Of a stretch of 64,000 nt of DNA, positions 50,858 to 63,300 are shown piece after piece. The stretch covers positions 14,093,580 through 14,157,579 of the forward strand of contig NC_091104.1 of the NCBI RefSeq assembly GCF_024713975.1, written 5' to 3'. Within the stretch, counting starts at the first letter, position 1, and every line of letters begins with the position of its first letter. This stretch comes from Paralichthys olivaceus. Its lineage: Eukaryota; Chordata; Actinopteri; Pleuronectiformes; Paralichthyidae. The notes beneath the pieces were generated by a model. It was not told the DNA's origin. It did no database searches and was given only the letters and a program-made list of their open reading frames with translations. The position numbers were made by a program, and so were the translations under genes.

Positions 50858-52953
50858 ATGGAGGTCGTGGAAAACCTGAAAGAACTGAACATGACGGCGG
50901 ATGAAGTGGAAAAATTGGGAAAAGCTTTCAAAGACGACAAGTTCAGGGAGATGCTGCGAGAGTACGCGGAGGAAATATCAGACCCGGAGAACAAGAAGAG
51001 GTACGAAGAGGAGATCGCGCTTTTGGAGCAGCAGAGGGGACACAGCATCGACTTCATCCACCCGGAACCTTTCAGGGCTCTCCGGACGAGTGTGGACGGC
51101 AGTCGGAGGTGTTTCATCAATATCTGCACCAACGAGAAAGTTGGAAAACCCGAGTGTAAGTGTGGTGTGTCGGAGGATGGCCGTAGGGGGCAGAATTGGT
51201 CCCTGCCCCACAGTCTGCACCCTGGCAGACAGGACACAGACCCCAAAGGGAACCGGATCACCATCTATGATGTCATTTTCCACCCGGACACCCTCTACAT
51301 AGCAAGCAAAAACAAGAGATTCATGGACATGGTGGACAACACGGCCATTCAGGGAATCCAGAAGGCCTTTAAAGTCACTCTGGACCAAAACAATGTGCGG
51401 CAGTTGAAAACAAAGTACAAGGGCACCCCCCAGCCTTGTGTCATCCGAAAACCCATACCTGGATACAAAGCCGAGGGGCCCTCAGCGGAGCCTGACCTTC
51501 TTTCATTCCCGTTCCCTCATGAAAAAGTTCCTACCCCATCCTCACAAACCAAACCCTCAGAGGCACCTGCATCGAGAAACAGCAGTGATGCAGAACCTAA
51601 AAGTTTCCAGATCCCGCCTCAACAGAGCAAAGAGCCGACTAGGCCCAACTACACGGTGAAGTATAGATCTTTTGTCGATCTGCAGGACTTCAGGTGTTCC
51701 AGAGACTCGGCTCAGAGCCCCAGGCCCAAAGAAATAGTGGTCATCATTGACATACCTCTGCTGAAGTCCGTCACAGACACCAGCCTTGAGGTGAAGAAGA
51801 GGAGTCTGCTGCTGAATTCCGAGAAGCCGGCGTACAGGCTAGAGCTGCCTCTGGCCTACCCTGTGGACGAGGAAAAAGGAGAAGCCAAGTTTAACAAGCA
51901 CAGAGGACAGCTGACGGTCACGCTGCCTGTTCTTCCATCCGATGAAGTGTTTGATTTTGATTTAGGGCCTGCGACAACTGTTGACGACGATCAGCGAGTA
52001 GTTGTCGATGAAGGGAAGGTGAAGGAAAGCGATGAGGAGAAAGGGAAGGAGCAGGAGATGGGGAGTGAGGAAGGGGCTGATGAGCAAAGAGGTGTTGAGG
52101 AGGAGGAGGAAGTAAAGCAGGAAGGGGTAGATGAAGAGGAAATGAAGCAGCAGACAAAGGGGGGAGGGGGAGATTTGGAAGGAGAGGAGCAGATGAGAGG
52201 AGATCAGGGGGGTGTAGAGGGTGAGGAAATAAGTGAAGCAGGTGAGGAGGAAAAATGGAGAACGCAGAAGAGAGAGGGGGAAGAGAGTGAAGATGTGGGA
52301 AGTGGTGTGGAGAAGGAGGCAAAATGGATGAAGCAGAACACAAAAGAAGAAAGAGGAGAGGAGGTGAAAGCAGAAGAGCAGAAACAGGAAAATGTGGATG
52401 ATGAAAAATCGACTGCTGAACACTCCAGAGAGGAGGAAGGAGTAAATCTAACTTCAGAGATCCAAGAGGAAACTGAAAAGACAAAGGAAGACCTACAAGA
52501 AAATGTTCAGGTGACTTAAATCCTTGTTCAAAAGCAAAAGTGTGTGGTCAAACTGTTCTGCTGAGTTCTTCCTCCTTTTATACGTTTTTTCTGTTCTAGG
52601 TGGAAGCAGATGTTGCACTTCAGAGTCACACATCCAGTGAGGAATTATCAGCCATGACAACCACTTCAGGCCACGACATTGTAGAGGACGTTTCCGATGG
52701 GACTGAAGTGTCTGCAACAGATAAAGCAAACGAGTCGGGTATTCTATGTACGGGAGAGCAGAGCAACAGTGACGACCTGGACGAGGACGACCTGGACACG
52801 GAGCAGATCTTCCAAACCCCAGTGCACAACAAACAGCCAACACCTGTGTTACTGAGAGAGATTGATGAAGATGGAAAGGAAAAGGTAATCAGTGATCATT
52901 CCACATCTGCTGGGTTCATCCTCCATAACTCCCTGATGTATGAGCTGGACTGA
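50858..52953 (+). CDS. dnaaf2: Dynein axonemal assembly factor 2 (kintoun), complete, 2 coding exons
   Basis: Cytoplasmic HSP90-linked co-chaperone that pre-assembles dynein arms of motile cilia. Coding exons are 50858-52510 and 52600-52953, split by an 89-bp GT-AG intron in phase 0, giving 668 aa. The start context is GCCAACATGG. The PIH1 domain covers about residues 35-200, with family-typical 'DPENKKRYEEEI', 'IDFIHPEPFRALRTSVDG', 'NWSLPHSL' and 'LKTKYKGTP'. A CS-like domain covers about 264-362 ('VDLQDFRCSRDSAQSPRPKE', 'YPVDEEKGEAKFNK'). Residues about 365-551 are Glu/Lys-rich low complexity. The last residues, ...SLMYELD, match the conserved kintoun end ...SLLYDLD. Human DNAAF2 is about 837 aa; the structured segment near its residues 560-680 is not visible here. 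Retention of the intron would stop after two codons. The antisense frames at 51918-52484 are shadows of the acidic repeat. Confidence 0.95.
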
Positions 52954-53354
52954 GGACTGACTTTTCTTCTAATACAGCGGTTTACAATCTTAGTTCATCT
53001 TAAAACATTGGTCAAGTTATTTTCAGTCACTTCATTAAAGGTCCAGTGTGTAAGATTTAGGTGAAAAGGATCTATTGGCAAAAATTGAATATAAAATAAT
53101 CCTAGTGGTGCTTTCACTGGTGCGTTTAATCTTAACTGTACAAATAGTTGTTTTCTTCAGACTGGACAAACTGAACCTTTTGAGTTGTTATGACAACTGA
53201 AGGCTACCCAGGCTCTCTTTCATGTTTGGAAGGGGAGGGTGAGGTGAGGGCTATTCAACATGCAACTTCACTACTAGATGTCCCTAAGTTCTACACACTG
53301 AACCTATAAAACATTTGTGAAGGCTTCGACACAATTTCATTATCCCAGAATAAA
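52954..53354 (+). other. dnaaf2: dnaaf2 3' UTR region
   Basis: ATTAAA at about 53034-53039 and AATAAA at 53349-53354 are the candidate polyadenylation signals. The MITE-like element at 53039-53305 lies between them, so it may form part of the longer 3' UTR. Which signal is used cannot be told from the sequence. Confidence 0.45.
53039..53305 (+). mobile_element. MITE-like element F, copy 1
   Basis: The left end reads AGGTCCAGTGTGTAAGATTT and the reverse complement of the right end reads AGGTTCAGTGTGTAGAACTT, so terminal inverted repeats of about 20 bp are visible. The interior has 'ggatctattggcaaaaattgaatataa', 'cttggaaggggagggtgaggtgaggg.tattca' and 'tgcaacttcactactagatgtccctaa' type text, familiar from a common teleost non-autonomous element. 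TTAA precedes the left end; the right flank is ATAA, so a TTAA target duplication is possible but not proved. There is no coding capacity. Confidence 0.7.
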
Positions 53355-53422
53355 TTACTAAAGACAGGCGAATGCTTTAATTTTTATTGAACTTTTCTCA
53401 TACAGTGCATATATATATATAG

Positions 53423-53446
53423 ATCTATATCTATATAGATATAGAT
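53423..53446. repeat. 24-bp perfect AT palindrome
   Basis: Perfect self-complementary sequence centred between 53434 and 53435 (core ATATCTATATAGATAT), embedded in a longer TA-rich run from about 53409 to 53452. It can extrude a cruciform in theory. No function is implied. Confidence 0.85.
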
Positions 53447-53812
53447 ATATATAAGATGTGGGTCATTAGCAAAGTAAAAACCAACTCCCTTTAGGTGACG
53501 TTGATATGAACCCTGAGGCACCGAGTTCAGGAGATTCGTCTGATGTCTCTATTCCCCTGCGGAGCACAAGTAGGTCAGTGGAGGAACCTGGAATTTGTTC
53601 TCAGAGTCAAGAAGAATAGAAAAACACACTGGAGTCATTTTGTCAGTGTTGTTGCCTCACTATCATTACATACAGTGAGTGACGAGCAGATACAGGAGTG
53701 AGGTTTATGCTTGTCTCGTTGGTCATCCTTGATATGTGGGAAGTGCAGTACAACTTGAACGTGAGTGTAAAACAGGCAGCTTGAAGCACTTTTAAAAACA
53801 AAGCTTAACAGA

Positions 53813-54123
53813 AGCTGTGTCCCAATACGGGGGAGGGGGCATCCTTCAGAAGCTGCATTTGAAGACTGACTGCATGCGACTAGGCTGTCCAACTTCGATG
53901 GCTCCTTCAAATGCAGTCTTCAAATGCGTCCTTTCATTGCCGGCCAGTGAAACCTATACCAGGATGCAGTGACAACCGTTTTTCAATGGGATAAGGGCAC
54001 CGGCACGAGACCAAAACCCAAGTATCAGGCTTCCTCCGTAGACCACATTATTTCAGATCAGCCTACATGGGCCACGCAGACCAGATCCTCTGAAGGAGGA
54101 GGCCCCTGAATTGGGACACAGCT
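53813..54123. mobile_element. MITE-like element E between dnaaf2 and lrr1
   Basis: Perfect 14-bp terminal inverted repeats AGCTGTGTCCCAAT (53813-53826) and ATTGGGACACAGCT (54110-54123) bound about 311 bp. The inside has subterminal repeats such as 'catccttcagaagctgcatttgaag' and 'ggctccttcaaatgcagtcttcaaatgcgtcctt'. There is no coding capacity. I recognise the end sequence from abundant teleost non-autonomous DNA transposons, probably hAT-like. Flanking 8-mers (TTAACAGA and AGATTCGA) do not match, so no target-site duplication is supported. Confidence 0.8.
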
Positions 54124-54297
54124 AGATTCGACATTGTCCTTTTATTAAAAGGCATTAGCAGAAAACTACCATTGAGCTATTTATTACTGCAGATTCTTCT
54201 TGCTAGTGTCTCAACAGATACCAGCAAACTACCACATGAACCGCTGCAGGTTCCAGCAGCTTACAGGTTTTTGGTGAAACCACAGTTTTTCTCCTGC

Positions 54298-57200
54298 TCA
54301 TCTAATTCCTCTCTGGAGTGAGCTGTCCAAAAATTCAGAGTAGCAGGAGAGCGAGCAGAAGTGCTGCTGCACTGGAGCATCTGTGCCTCCCATGTCATCC
54401 ACCAGGACGACTGTGTGAGAGACTTGGTGCAGGTTCATGCTGACCGCAGTCTTGATGTAGAAGTTGATGCAGACGCGGCCGCAGTCGCAGGACTTGGCTG
54501 TTTCCAGGTCCCGACATAAGTGGGCAGGGATGAGGTGAGGTCCATACGGTAACCTGTGAAGTGAATCAGATAGAGAATTTTATGAGCGTGCTTTCAGAAC
54601 TTAAACCAAAGACTAATCTAGAAGGCTGCTTGAAGAGCACTACCAAGCCCCCATCTCGTCATGTTCACCCAAAAGATTCCTGGATAAGCTCAAAATTATT
54701 TTAAAGGATCATGGATCATGCCCCCACCCCTCCACAGAATGCAATGAAAATCTGTTTTTGTGTAACTATCAATCAAACAGACAATAAATAACTGTTGAAC
54801 ACGTAACCTCCTTGGTGGAGGTGATAAAAGATGATATTCTGAGCAGCTCTGCTCACCTGAGGTTGGACAGAGCCCTGGAGGCTATCTCTTGAAGTGGGAG
54901 GGGGAACGTGAGCTGCATTGTGTGGTCCAGAGGATTGGGCTGGATGAAAGGGTTTCCAAACAGGTCAAGATTCTCCAGACTCAGCTTTCGGAAGTCACCG
55001 GGCAGCACTGCCAACTGGTTGTGTGCCGCCGACAAGAACCTCAGCTTCGCGAGGCGTCCGACGTGGAACGGCAAACAGACAAGCTCGTTGTCGTCCAGTT
55101 TGAGGTTGACCAGTTCTCGGAGCTGGCAGAACTGAGCGGGGAGCGACTGCAGTCGATTCTGGCTGAGGTCCAGGAGCTGGAGGGTCCGCTGCAGCGTGGA
55201 CAGGCACAGCGCCACGCTGAACGCTTCCAGGTGGTTGTTGTGGAGGATGAGTTCAGAGAGGCAGCCGAGGTCACCGATGGTGGCAGGAAGTTTCTTGATG
55301 TGGTTGTTGCTGAGGTCTAGTTTGCGGAGAGCTGTAAAAATTAAAAAACCAAAAGAGAAATATTATAACTTAAAAGGCTACTCCAGCTATTTGGTCATAC
55401 ATTATCATCCAACTGGGGAAACAAATTTTGGGGGTGAGAGAAGCAGCACGAGTTAAGCTCCTCTATTTGTTTCTGATAAAGTTCAAGCTCGGGACCCTAT
55501 GTTTTACATAATGTTACTCTTGGTAATTTTCTCTAATTTTGAAAACCTCCCCTAATAAAACTACTTTAACAGGCTGAACAGGAGACATTTGTGTGTAAAG
55601 CTGGGGAATTCTCCTGTAAACTATTATTAAAATAAAAGGGATTAAAAAAGCAGGAAAAATGTAAATAAAGTGCCATTAAAACGTACAGGCCAAAACTTTT
55701 CCAGCACTTAGTTGACAACTCAATCGTCTCACTTTACCTTTGAGGGACAGCATCCGCATGTCCACACGGGAAAGTTTGCAGTAGGAGACCTGCAGCTGCT
55801 CCAGAGAGTAAGGGAAGTTGGAGGTGAGGGGGTAGTCCTTCTTGGACACGATGGTGAGTTTCTTCTTGGGTTGCTCCACGTCCCTGGCGCGGACGGGAGT
55901 AAGCGTGGAGAGCGGGAGGCTGCTGGTGTCGCTTCCTCGGTCTGCCAGGCGAGCAGCCGAGAGGAAGTTTTTCAAGCTATTTGCATCCGCCTAGCAAACA
56001 AATAAATCAAATCAGGTTACAGATGGATTGATGGAAGAACAGGTGACAGAGACAGCAGCTTCGCAGTTTCCTCTCTTACCGGACTCCTTGAAATATCTAA
56101 CCTAAATTCAAAAGCCGAGAACATCTTGACACACTTCCTTTGAATGAACTTGACGGACTTTTTGCTGTTGGGAAAATATCGTGTGAGATCCAGGATGGGA
56201 AAATAAAGGGATTAGATGCCTTTTAACACCTGTATTACTAAAAAAATTTAAACATTGAGGTTATCATCAGAATTTAAAGCCATACTCTGCTGTAGTGGTG
56301 TATCGTTTAAAAATAATCTAAATTATGGTTCATCTGGTTAATCGGACTTGTTTTCCCTGTTTACCTGCATCATGCTGTGTCTGTCAGTTCACAGGTATGT
56401 GTGTGTTTCTGTCCATGTGACAGGGTGAACTATAGAAGAATCTGGGTGAAAGGTCAGCCAGGCTTCAAAACAACCAGGAGAGCTTTTAACAGCAAATGGA
56501 AACAATGAGGCTTCTGTGGTGTCTGTCCAGGCACCGGCTGCAGTCAAAACAACCATGCAACGGCCCGACACTCATCTTTGTCCGGTTTTGTTCTCGCCTT
56601 ACAGGGTAAACACCACTATGAGTCTGCGCACTTTGTGCACTTGTAAACAAAAGGACTGGTACTGTGATTTTTCAGTAATCTATGGCTACTTTTAAAAGGA
56701 AATATAATCTGAATATTTTATAAAACACCCTCATGTGCAGACTGTAATTACTCCATGCTGGACGTCATACCTTGCTCAAACAAATGTCGACAGCAGGTTC
56801 CTTTAGCCTCACAGTGGCCTTGCCTTCCTCCACAAACCACGTGAAAAACTTCTCTATGTTGTCTTTCAGCTGCAAGAGAAAGTTGGCACATGCTGAGCAG
56901 TGGAAAAATACATTTCACAAAACGAGGGCAGACAGTGAGTGATTCACTCTACAAGTTTCGACAGGAGAACATGTTAATTTGTATGTCATCAAGTTGGTTT
57001 ATACATCATCTTTACAGAAGTATGACTATGAATCAGAGACATAGGCTCTTGAAGGCAGCATTTCTGAAAAACAATACTGCTCGAGTTTCCAGTCAAGGTC
57101 TTTCTGGGAAAGACAATGAATAATTAAAAATAGTAGATTTAAGTGACTCTGAGAAAAAATACAGTCAATAAAGGATGAAACTATAACAGAAGACCTTGTT

Positions 57201-58471
57201 GTTAGTTCAGACATAAATAACATTCTATCAAACTATGCTGAATGTAAGAGGACTGATCATATAAGTCAGATCTCCTTGTGGAAACTAACATGTTATGTAC
57301 AATGTGACCAAAACAGCATCCAACGTCCAGGTTCCATCAAACGAACAATATTTCACAGATTTGTATGAAACATGCTGCGAATCAAACTGTTGAATTAAAT
57401 TGAACCAAAGTGTACATTTCCCTTATTACCTCAAGATAAATATATGTTTTATGTGTTGCTAAACAACCAAAAGTTGATCAAAAGTTACGACACTCAAATG
57501 TAAAGCAAAACAGCGCTACAAACATACAACACTACTGAAAGACAGGAGGGTGATGTATTAATTCTGCTGAGCTGATGTTAATGTGTTTATGTCTGTCTCA
57601 GTTACAATATGAACAGGTTACATGTAGGACTGGACGATAAAACTAAATCAATAGATTTGAACTGAAATCAACATGAAAAAAGACAAATATAAAATCGATA
57701 TTTTTCATAGCCATTTCAAACCCTAAATAAAAATAATATGAGATTTATCGTGGTAATTATCAATACTAACTGATAGTGAAAGTCATTCATTATTATTGAC
57801 ATTATTTTGGGCCATATTGTCCAGCTCTAGTTACATGACTTCATGGTTCTCATCTTAAGTCTCTATGAACACAAACTTTGCTCTTACTCATAGTGATGAT
57901 TTAAATGTAACATTCACGTTTAAATAAATAACAGACAGACACAAACGTATAGAAAATGTCAAATGTCAAAACAGAACCTCAAAATGACAACAGATCGTGG
58001 ACAAATTAGAAGTAAATGTAACATTAGGTGTATTTAATAAGCCTGAGCTAAACGTCACATTAACTTCTATGCAGCCATTGTTGTGTGTTTATGTTTACAT
58101 GGGTTCAAATGCTGTTTTCAGACTTTAACTGAGAATTAATAAAATACTTCTGCATCCAAACTGGCAACTTTAAGATCATATTAACAGAAGAAACTAGCAA
58201 TCGGCCTGATTTGAAAACAACAACAGACCCACATTATTGATCAGTAGTGACAGTCAGGGCATTGAGGGAGTAAACTATAACAACAGACCTTGTATTTGGA
58301 TCCAGATCTGTCTTTAGCTGTACAGATCATCATGTAAATGTTGCTGCGCTGACTCGTCTTGTCCGCATGTCTCCCGATGGACAGCACCGCTCTGCTCCCC
58401 TTCCCTCGACTCCTCATCCCGAACGTGGGCAGCATCCGATTCACCACCTCCACGTCGCACTGCAGCTTCAT
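54298..58471 (-). CDS. lrr1: Leucine-rich repeat protein 1, complete, 5 coding exons
   Basis: Substrate receptor of the CUL2 ubiquitin ligase that targets the CMG helicase for unloading at replication termination, in the nucleus. Minus-strand coding exons in order: 58471-58289, 56869-56771, 55990-55738, 55331-54857, 54553-54298; GT-AG with joining phases, 421 aa (human 414). The start MKLQCDVEVV and the block 'GKATVRLKEPAVDICLSK' (exon 2) match LRR1. Leucine-rich repeats span about residues 150-320, including 'LRKLDLSNNHIKKLPATIG' and 'LKLDDNELVCLP'. The last exon has conserved Cys positions 'SCDCGRVCINFYI' and 'FCSLSCY', the region tied to elongin/CUL2 binding. The frame stays open 79 codons upstream to an ATG at 58708; I keep MKLQ by homology. 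Intron 1 contains a MITE and intron 4 a family A repeat. It lies tail-to-tail with dnaaf2, as in the human LRR1-DNAAF2 neighbourhood. Confidence 0.95.
54675..54824 (+). repeat. Dispersed repeat family A, 3' part, in lrr1 intron 4
   Basis: The blocks 'gatcatgcccccacccctccacagaa', 'gcaatgaaaatctgtttttgtgtaac' and the terminus GTAACCTCCTTGGTGGAGGT followed by GATAA match the 3' half of family A. It makes up about half of the 303-bp intron (54554-54856). Confidence 0.7.
57617..57837. mobile_element. hAT-type MITE with 8-bp target-site duplication, lrr1 intron 1
   Basis: The 205-bp element (57625-57829) starts TAGGACTGGAC and ends GTCCAGCTCTA, so the inverted ends match at 9 of 11 positions. Both sides carry the identical octamer GTTACATG (57617-57624 and 57830-57837), the 8-bp duplication expected of hAT transposition. 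The inside contains 'aaaatcgatatttttcat' and 'gatttatcgtgg.aattatcaata' type text, familiar from a very common teleost element whose ends read 'gggctgggcgata'. There is no coding capacity. Confidence 0.88.
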
Positions 58472-58878
58472 GGCAGCCGCTGACTGAGCACCGGCGGTCG
58501 AGCCACAGCCAGAAACTCCGAGTTCCAACGAAGCCGAGAGGAGGGAAACTTCCGCCACGAAGCTGGAAACTTGACGCGGCGGAGGAGCTGCTGCCACATC
58601 CGTCCCCGTCCTGGATGTCAACAACCGAGCGGTGCCGCGTCCCGGCGAGGTTTCAACTGCTCCTGAGCGGCCCTCTGTCTCCCTACGCTCCCCGTAGAGC
58701 CGGAACACTTCACCTGTCCACGGTAACCGCAGCTTTCTCCTCGGGTTTCTTTAGTCAACAGTTAATGTCCCGGACATTTTCCTCTCTGTTGCCAGGTTGT
58801 CAATTAGCCGCCGTTAGCATGAGCCCGCGCGCTTGGGAAGTGACGTCAGAGAGGCGTTTCTTTCGCGCGCACATTGGA
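58472..58878 (-). promoter_or_regulatory. lrr1: lrr1 promoter region with CRE and E2F sites
   Basis: GC- and CpG-rich DNA precedes the lrr1 start on the minus strand. A perfect palindromic CRE, TGACGTCA, is at 58841-58848, and an E2F-type site TTTCGCGC at 58861-58868, 13 bases beyond it. An E2F site fits an S-phase replication factor, and CREB/ATF sites are common in CpG promoters. The transcription start is not defined. A divergent gene on the plus strand is not supported. Confidence 0.6.
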
Positions 58879-59067
58879 GGAAGTGATTATAGATGTGACA
58901 GGTTTCACTTCGGTCTGATCAAACTACCAATAATCAATAATAAAACTCAACCAATAATCATATTCAGAGATTGAGGAAGTGTTTATAGGTCTATCAGGTT
59001 TCACTTCGGTCTGATCAAACTATCAATCATTAATAATACAACTCAACCAATTTTCAATCTTCTTGTT
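58879..59067. repeat. 96-bp tandem duplication next to the lrr1 promoter
   Basis: Two head-to-tail copies start at 58879 and 58975, both with GGAAGTG. They share an identical core of 25 bases beginning GGTTTCACTTCGGTCTGATC (58900 and 58996 regions). The unit length is 96 bp and the second copy is diverged and shorter at its end. A stray ACTTCGGTCTG near 59200 may be a third, decayed trace. Confidence 0.85.
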
Positions 59068-60370
59068 GAAATGCCAAAAACAAAAAACAACCTCTATGTC
59101 TGTTATTTGTTTGTATGTTATTTTCTCTAGTTGTGTCTCCTCAAACTGCACATGCACACCAGAAACCGTTTGTAACTATTTCTGTTACTATTTCTGAAAC
59201 TTCGGTCTGTTTTAATTTTAGGACTTCAGACAGTTTCCACTAATTGTTTTTATGAATAGTTTTATTAGTATTTTTTCTCCTGGATGCAGTCTCTGGGATT
59301 TCACATACTCACGTCCCACAGCGATATCCAGTGGCCACCAGTTGTCAGAACAGCTTCATCAGTGATTTAAAAACCAGGGAGATTATTAGTGAATGACTTT
59401 CTGTGAGAGACCTAAATAAACTGTCATCCTTCTGTTTGTGACCCTGGATCCCTCATCACACAAACAAAATGACCCAAGTGCTGCTCATCCTTCATCAGAG
59501 GAGGAGCAGGTTCAACAGGCAGCTAATCCACACTGTATGTAGTGATTGAGAAAAACGAATACATTTTTTTTAATAAACTAAAATAAAGTCCCATCCTGTT
59601 ATGTTAAACCACTCCTTAAACTATTCCACTTGGACAACATTCATCTCACTCAGACAGGTGCAGGTAAAAAGATCACAAGTTGATGTTAAATATGCAACGG
59701 TCCTTCAGAAGCAATTTTATTTCCTGCAGTTTAACATTCACCTCACGATCACATATGTCTCATGGATTAATGCTTTGTGTGGTTTATTAAATATTATATA
59801 TGAGAAAACAAAAGCAGATTACTCATGTCTTTGGTTTCACCTTGCTGTTTAACAATAAACCAAAACACAATACCTTTGGTAACGCCATGCAACTTTTCTT
59901 TTCTTTTCATTTGTTGTTCTCAATGATGCCTCTTAGTGGGACAGTTTCCAGGAGGTGTTGCCACGCATGTATTTAACACACATAATAACTGGTGAAGCTT
60001 TCTTTCCTTTTATTTTTTAAAATAATCAGATCATGCAGTGTCATGTGTCAAATACCCTAACCCTGCATGTACGCACCACACATGTACCACACACACATAT
60101 ACACACACACACATTTGCGCAGCTTTCCTCACTGGGACCTACCATCTGACCATCAAATCAAAGCCTTATCCTAACTGTTACCATGTTAAATTCATACCTC
60201 TAACTAAGGGGAATTCTGATTTTTTTCAACCTGGGTCCTATGTTTATAAATGTGGATATGTAAATGAATGGTACTTTTGGAATTGGTCCAGTAGATTGCC
60301 TCTACCAGCAGCCGTAAAGGTTCGCTCTGGCTACAATGTAGTTTTATGGGGCAACTGCGACAGTCCACGA
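59068..60370. other. Intergenic, no gene seen
   Basis: AT-rich, with a CA-rich patch at about 60075-60115. The 127-codon plus-strand frame at 60038-60421 begins in CA-repeat text and ends in a reversed SINE, so I do not call it. No RNA gene was recognised. Confidence 0.55.
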
Positions 60371-60452
60371 AATGGTAAATGGTCTGTAAAACTGGGATTG
60401 AACTGCCAACCTTTTGGTTAGAGGATGACCGCTCTACCCCCTCAGCCACAGA
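60371..60452 (-). mobile_element. tRNA-derived SINE head, reverse, truncated
   Basis: On the minus strand it reads TGGCTGAGGGGGTAGAGCGG followed by 'tcatcctctaaccaaaaggttggcagttcaatccc', that is an A box (TAGAGCGGTC) and a B box (GCAGTTCAATCC) in tRNA order. The plus-strand text 'aaatggtaaatggtctg' borders it. The tRNA fold is incomplete and there is no CCA or terminator context, so it is a SINE piece, not a tRNA gene. Confidence 0.7.
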
Positions 60453-60479
60453 AACCACACTAATGTTCACTAGAAGTTT

Positions 60480-60666
60480 GCTTTTAATCGATAAAAGCTA
60501 AAAAAATATTGCAACTCACCTTTTGCCTAACATCAAGTCACATTTACTCCTAATCTGAACCAGGACCTCAGAAAGGTTGTTTGACTAATTAGGACCAGGC
60601 TTTAGTCCCCATGACAAGGTCAATGTTTTTATTGGAGAAGGTCCTCAAGTGGTAACAAAATTGTGT

Positions 60667-60755
<89 letters not shown>
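60480..60755 (+). repeat. Dispersed repeat family D with (AC)43 tail, copy 2
   Basis: The blocks 'accaggacctcagaaaggttgtttgac', 'attaggaccaggctttagtccccatga' and 'gagaaggtcctcaag' parallel copy 1 (10395-10600) and enter a pure (AC)43 run at 60669-60754. The tract lies about 200 bases past the tmem151 stop codon, so it may be in that gene's 3' UTR, read there as GT. Confidence 0.75.
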
Positions 60756-60757
<2 letters not shown>

Positions 60758-60953
60758 ATAGCTGTTGTTGCTACAAGGAGAATGTGTCAAGGTGAGAATG
60801 TCCCAGTGCATTAAGATCAAACCTGCAGCTTCATATTTACAGTGGATTTTCCTGAAAGAGCAGACTTTCTCCATATGTTGTCTTTAGTGTCATTCTGGCA
60901 ATCAAATATTGACTCTGTCCAATGTTACTGATCAACTTGTGGATCTCTGTCTT

Positions 60954-63087
<2,134 letters not shown>

Positions 63088-63300
63088 CACTGTGACAGAT
63101 TTAGGTGAAAGGGATTCATTTTTTAGATATTTAATAATCCTAATGTCGTAATGTTTCCACCACTGTGTTTCTTTTAAATTGTAAAAATTGTTGTTTCCTT
63201 TACCCTAGAATGGGCTCTTTATATTTAAATACTTTATAGTCACATCAGGAGCAGGCCTTCTTTACGGAGGCCGCCATGTTTTTTACAGTTTTGCAGGTGT
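63088..63300 (+). mobile_element. MITE-like element F, copy 2, truncated
   Basis: The left part reads 'cactgtgacagatttaggtgaaagggattc', close to the start of element F at 53039. Later text, 'ccctagaatgggctctttatattta' and 'aggagcaggccttctttacggaggccgccatgtt', matches the interior of longer teleost copies, which is deleted from the copy at 53039-53305. The right end is missing. Confidence 0.6.

Noticed and set aside
51918..52484. Minus-strand frames of 188 and 153 codons (Leu/Phe/Pro-rich)
   Set aside because: They are antisense to the dnaaf2 Glu/Lys repeat; purine-rich sense DNA rarely gives stops on the other strand.
53805..54132. 8-bp target-site duplication for MITE E
   Set aside because: The flanking octamers do not match, even when the ends are shifted by one base.
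54889..55320. 143-codon plus-strand frame
   Set aside because: It is antisense to the leucine-rich repeat exon of lrr1, whose minus-strand translation matches the family.
60038..60421. 127-codon plus-strand frame
   Set aside because: It begins in CA-repeat text and ends in a reversed SINE. It has no family match and no splice or promoter context.
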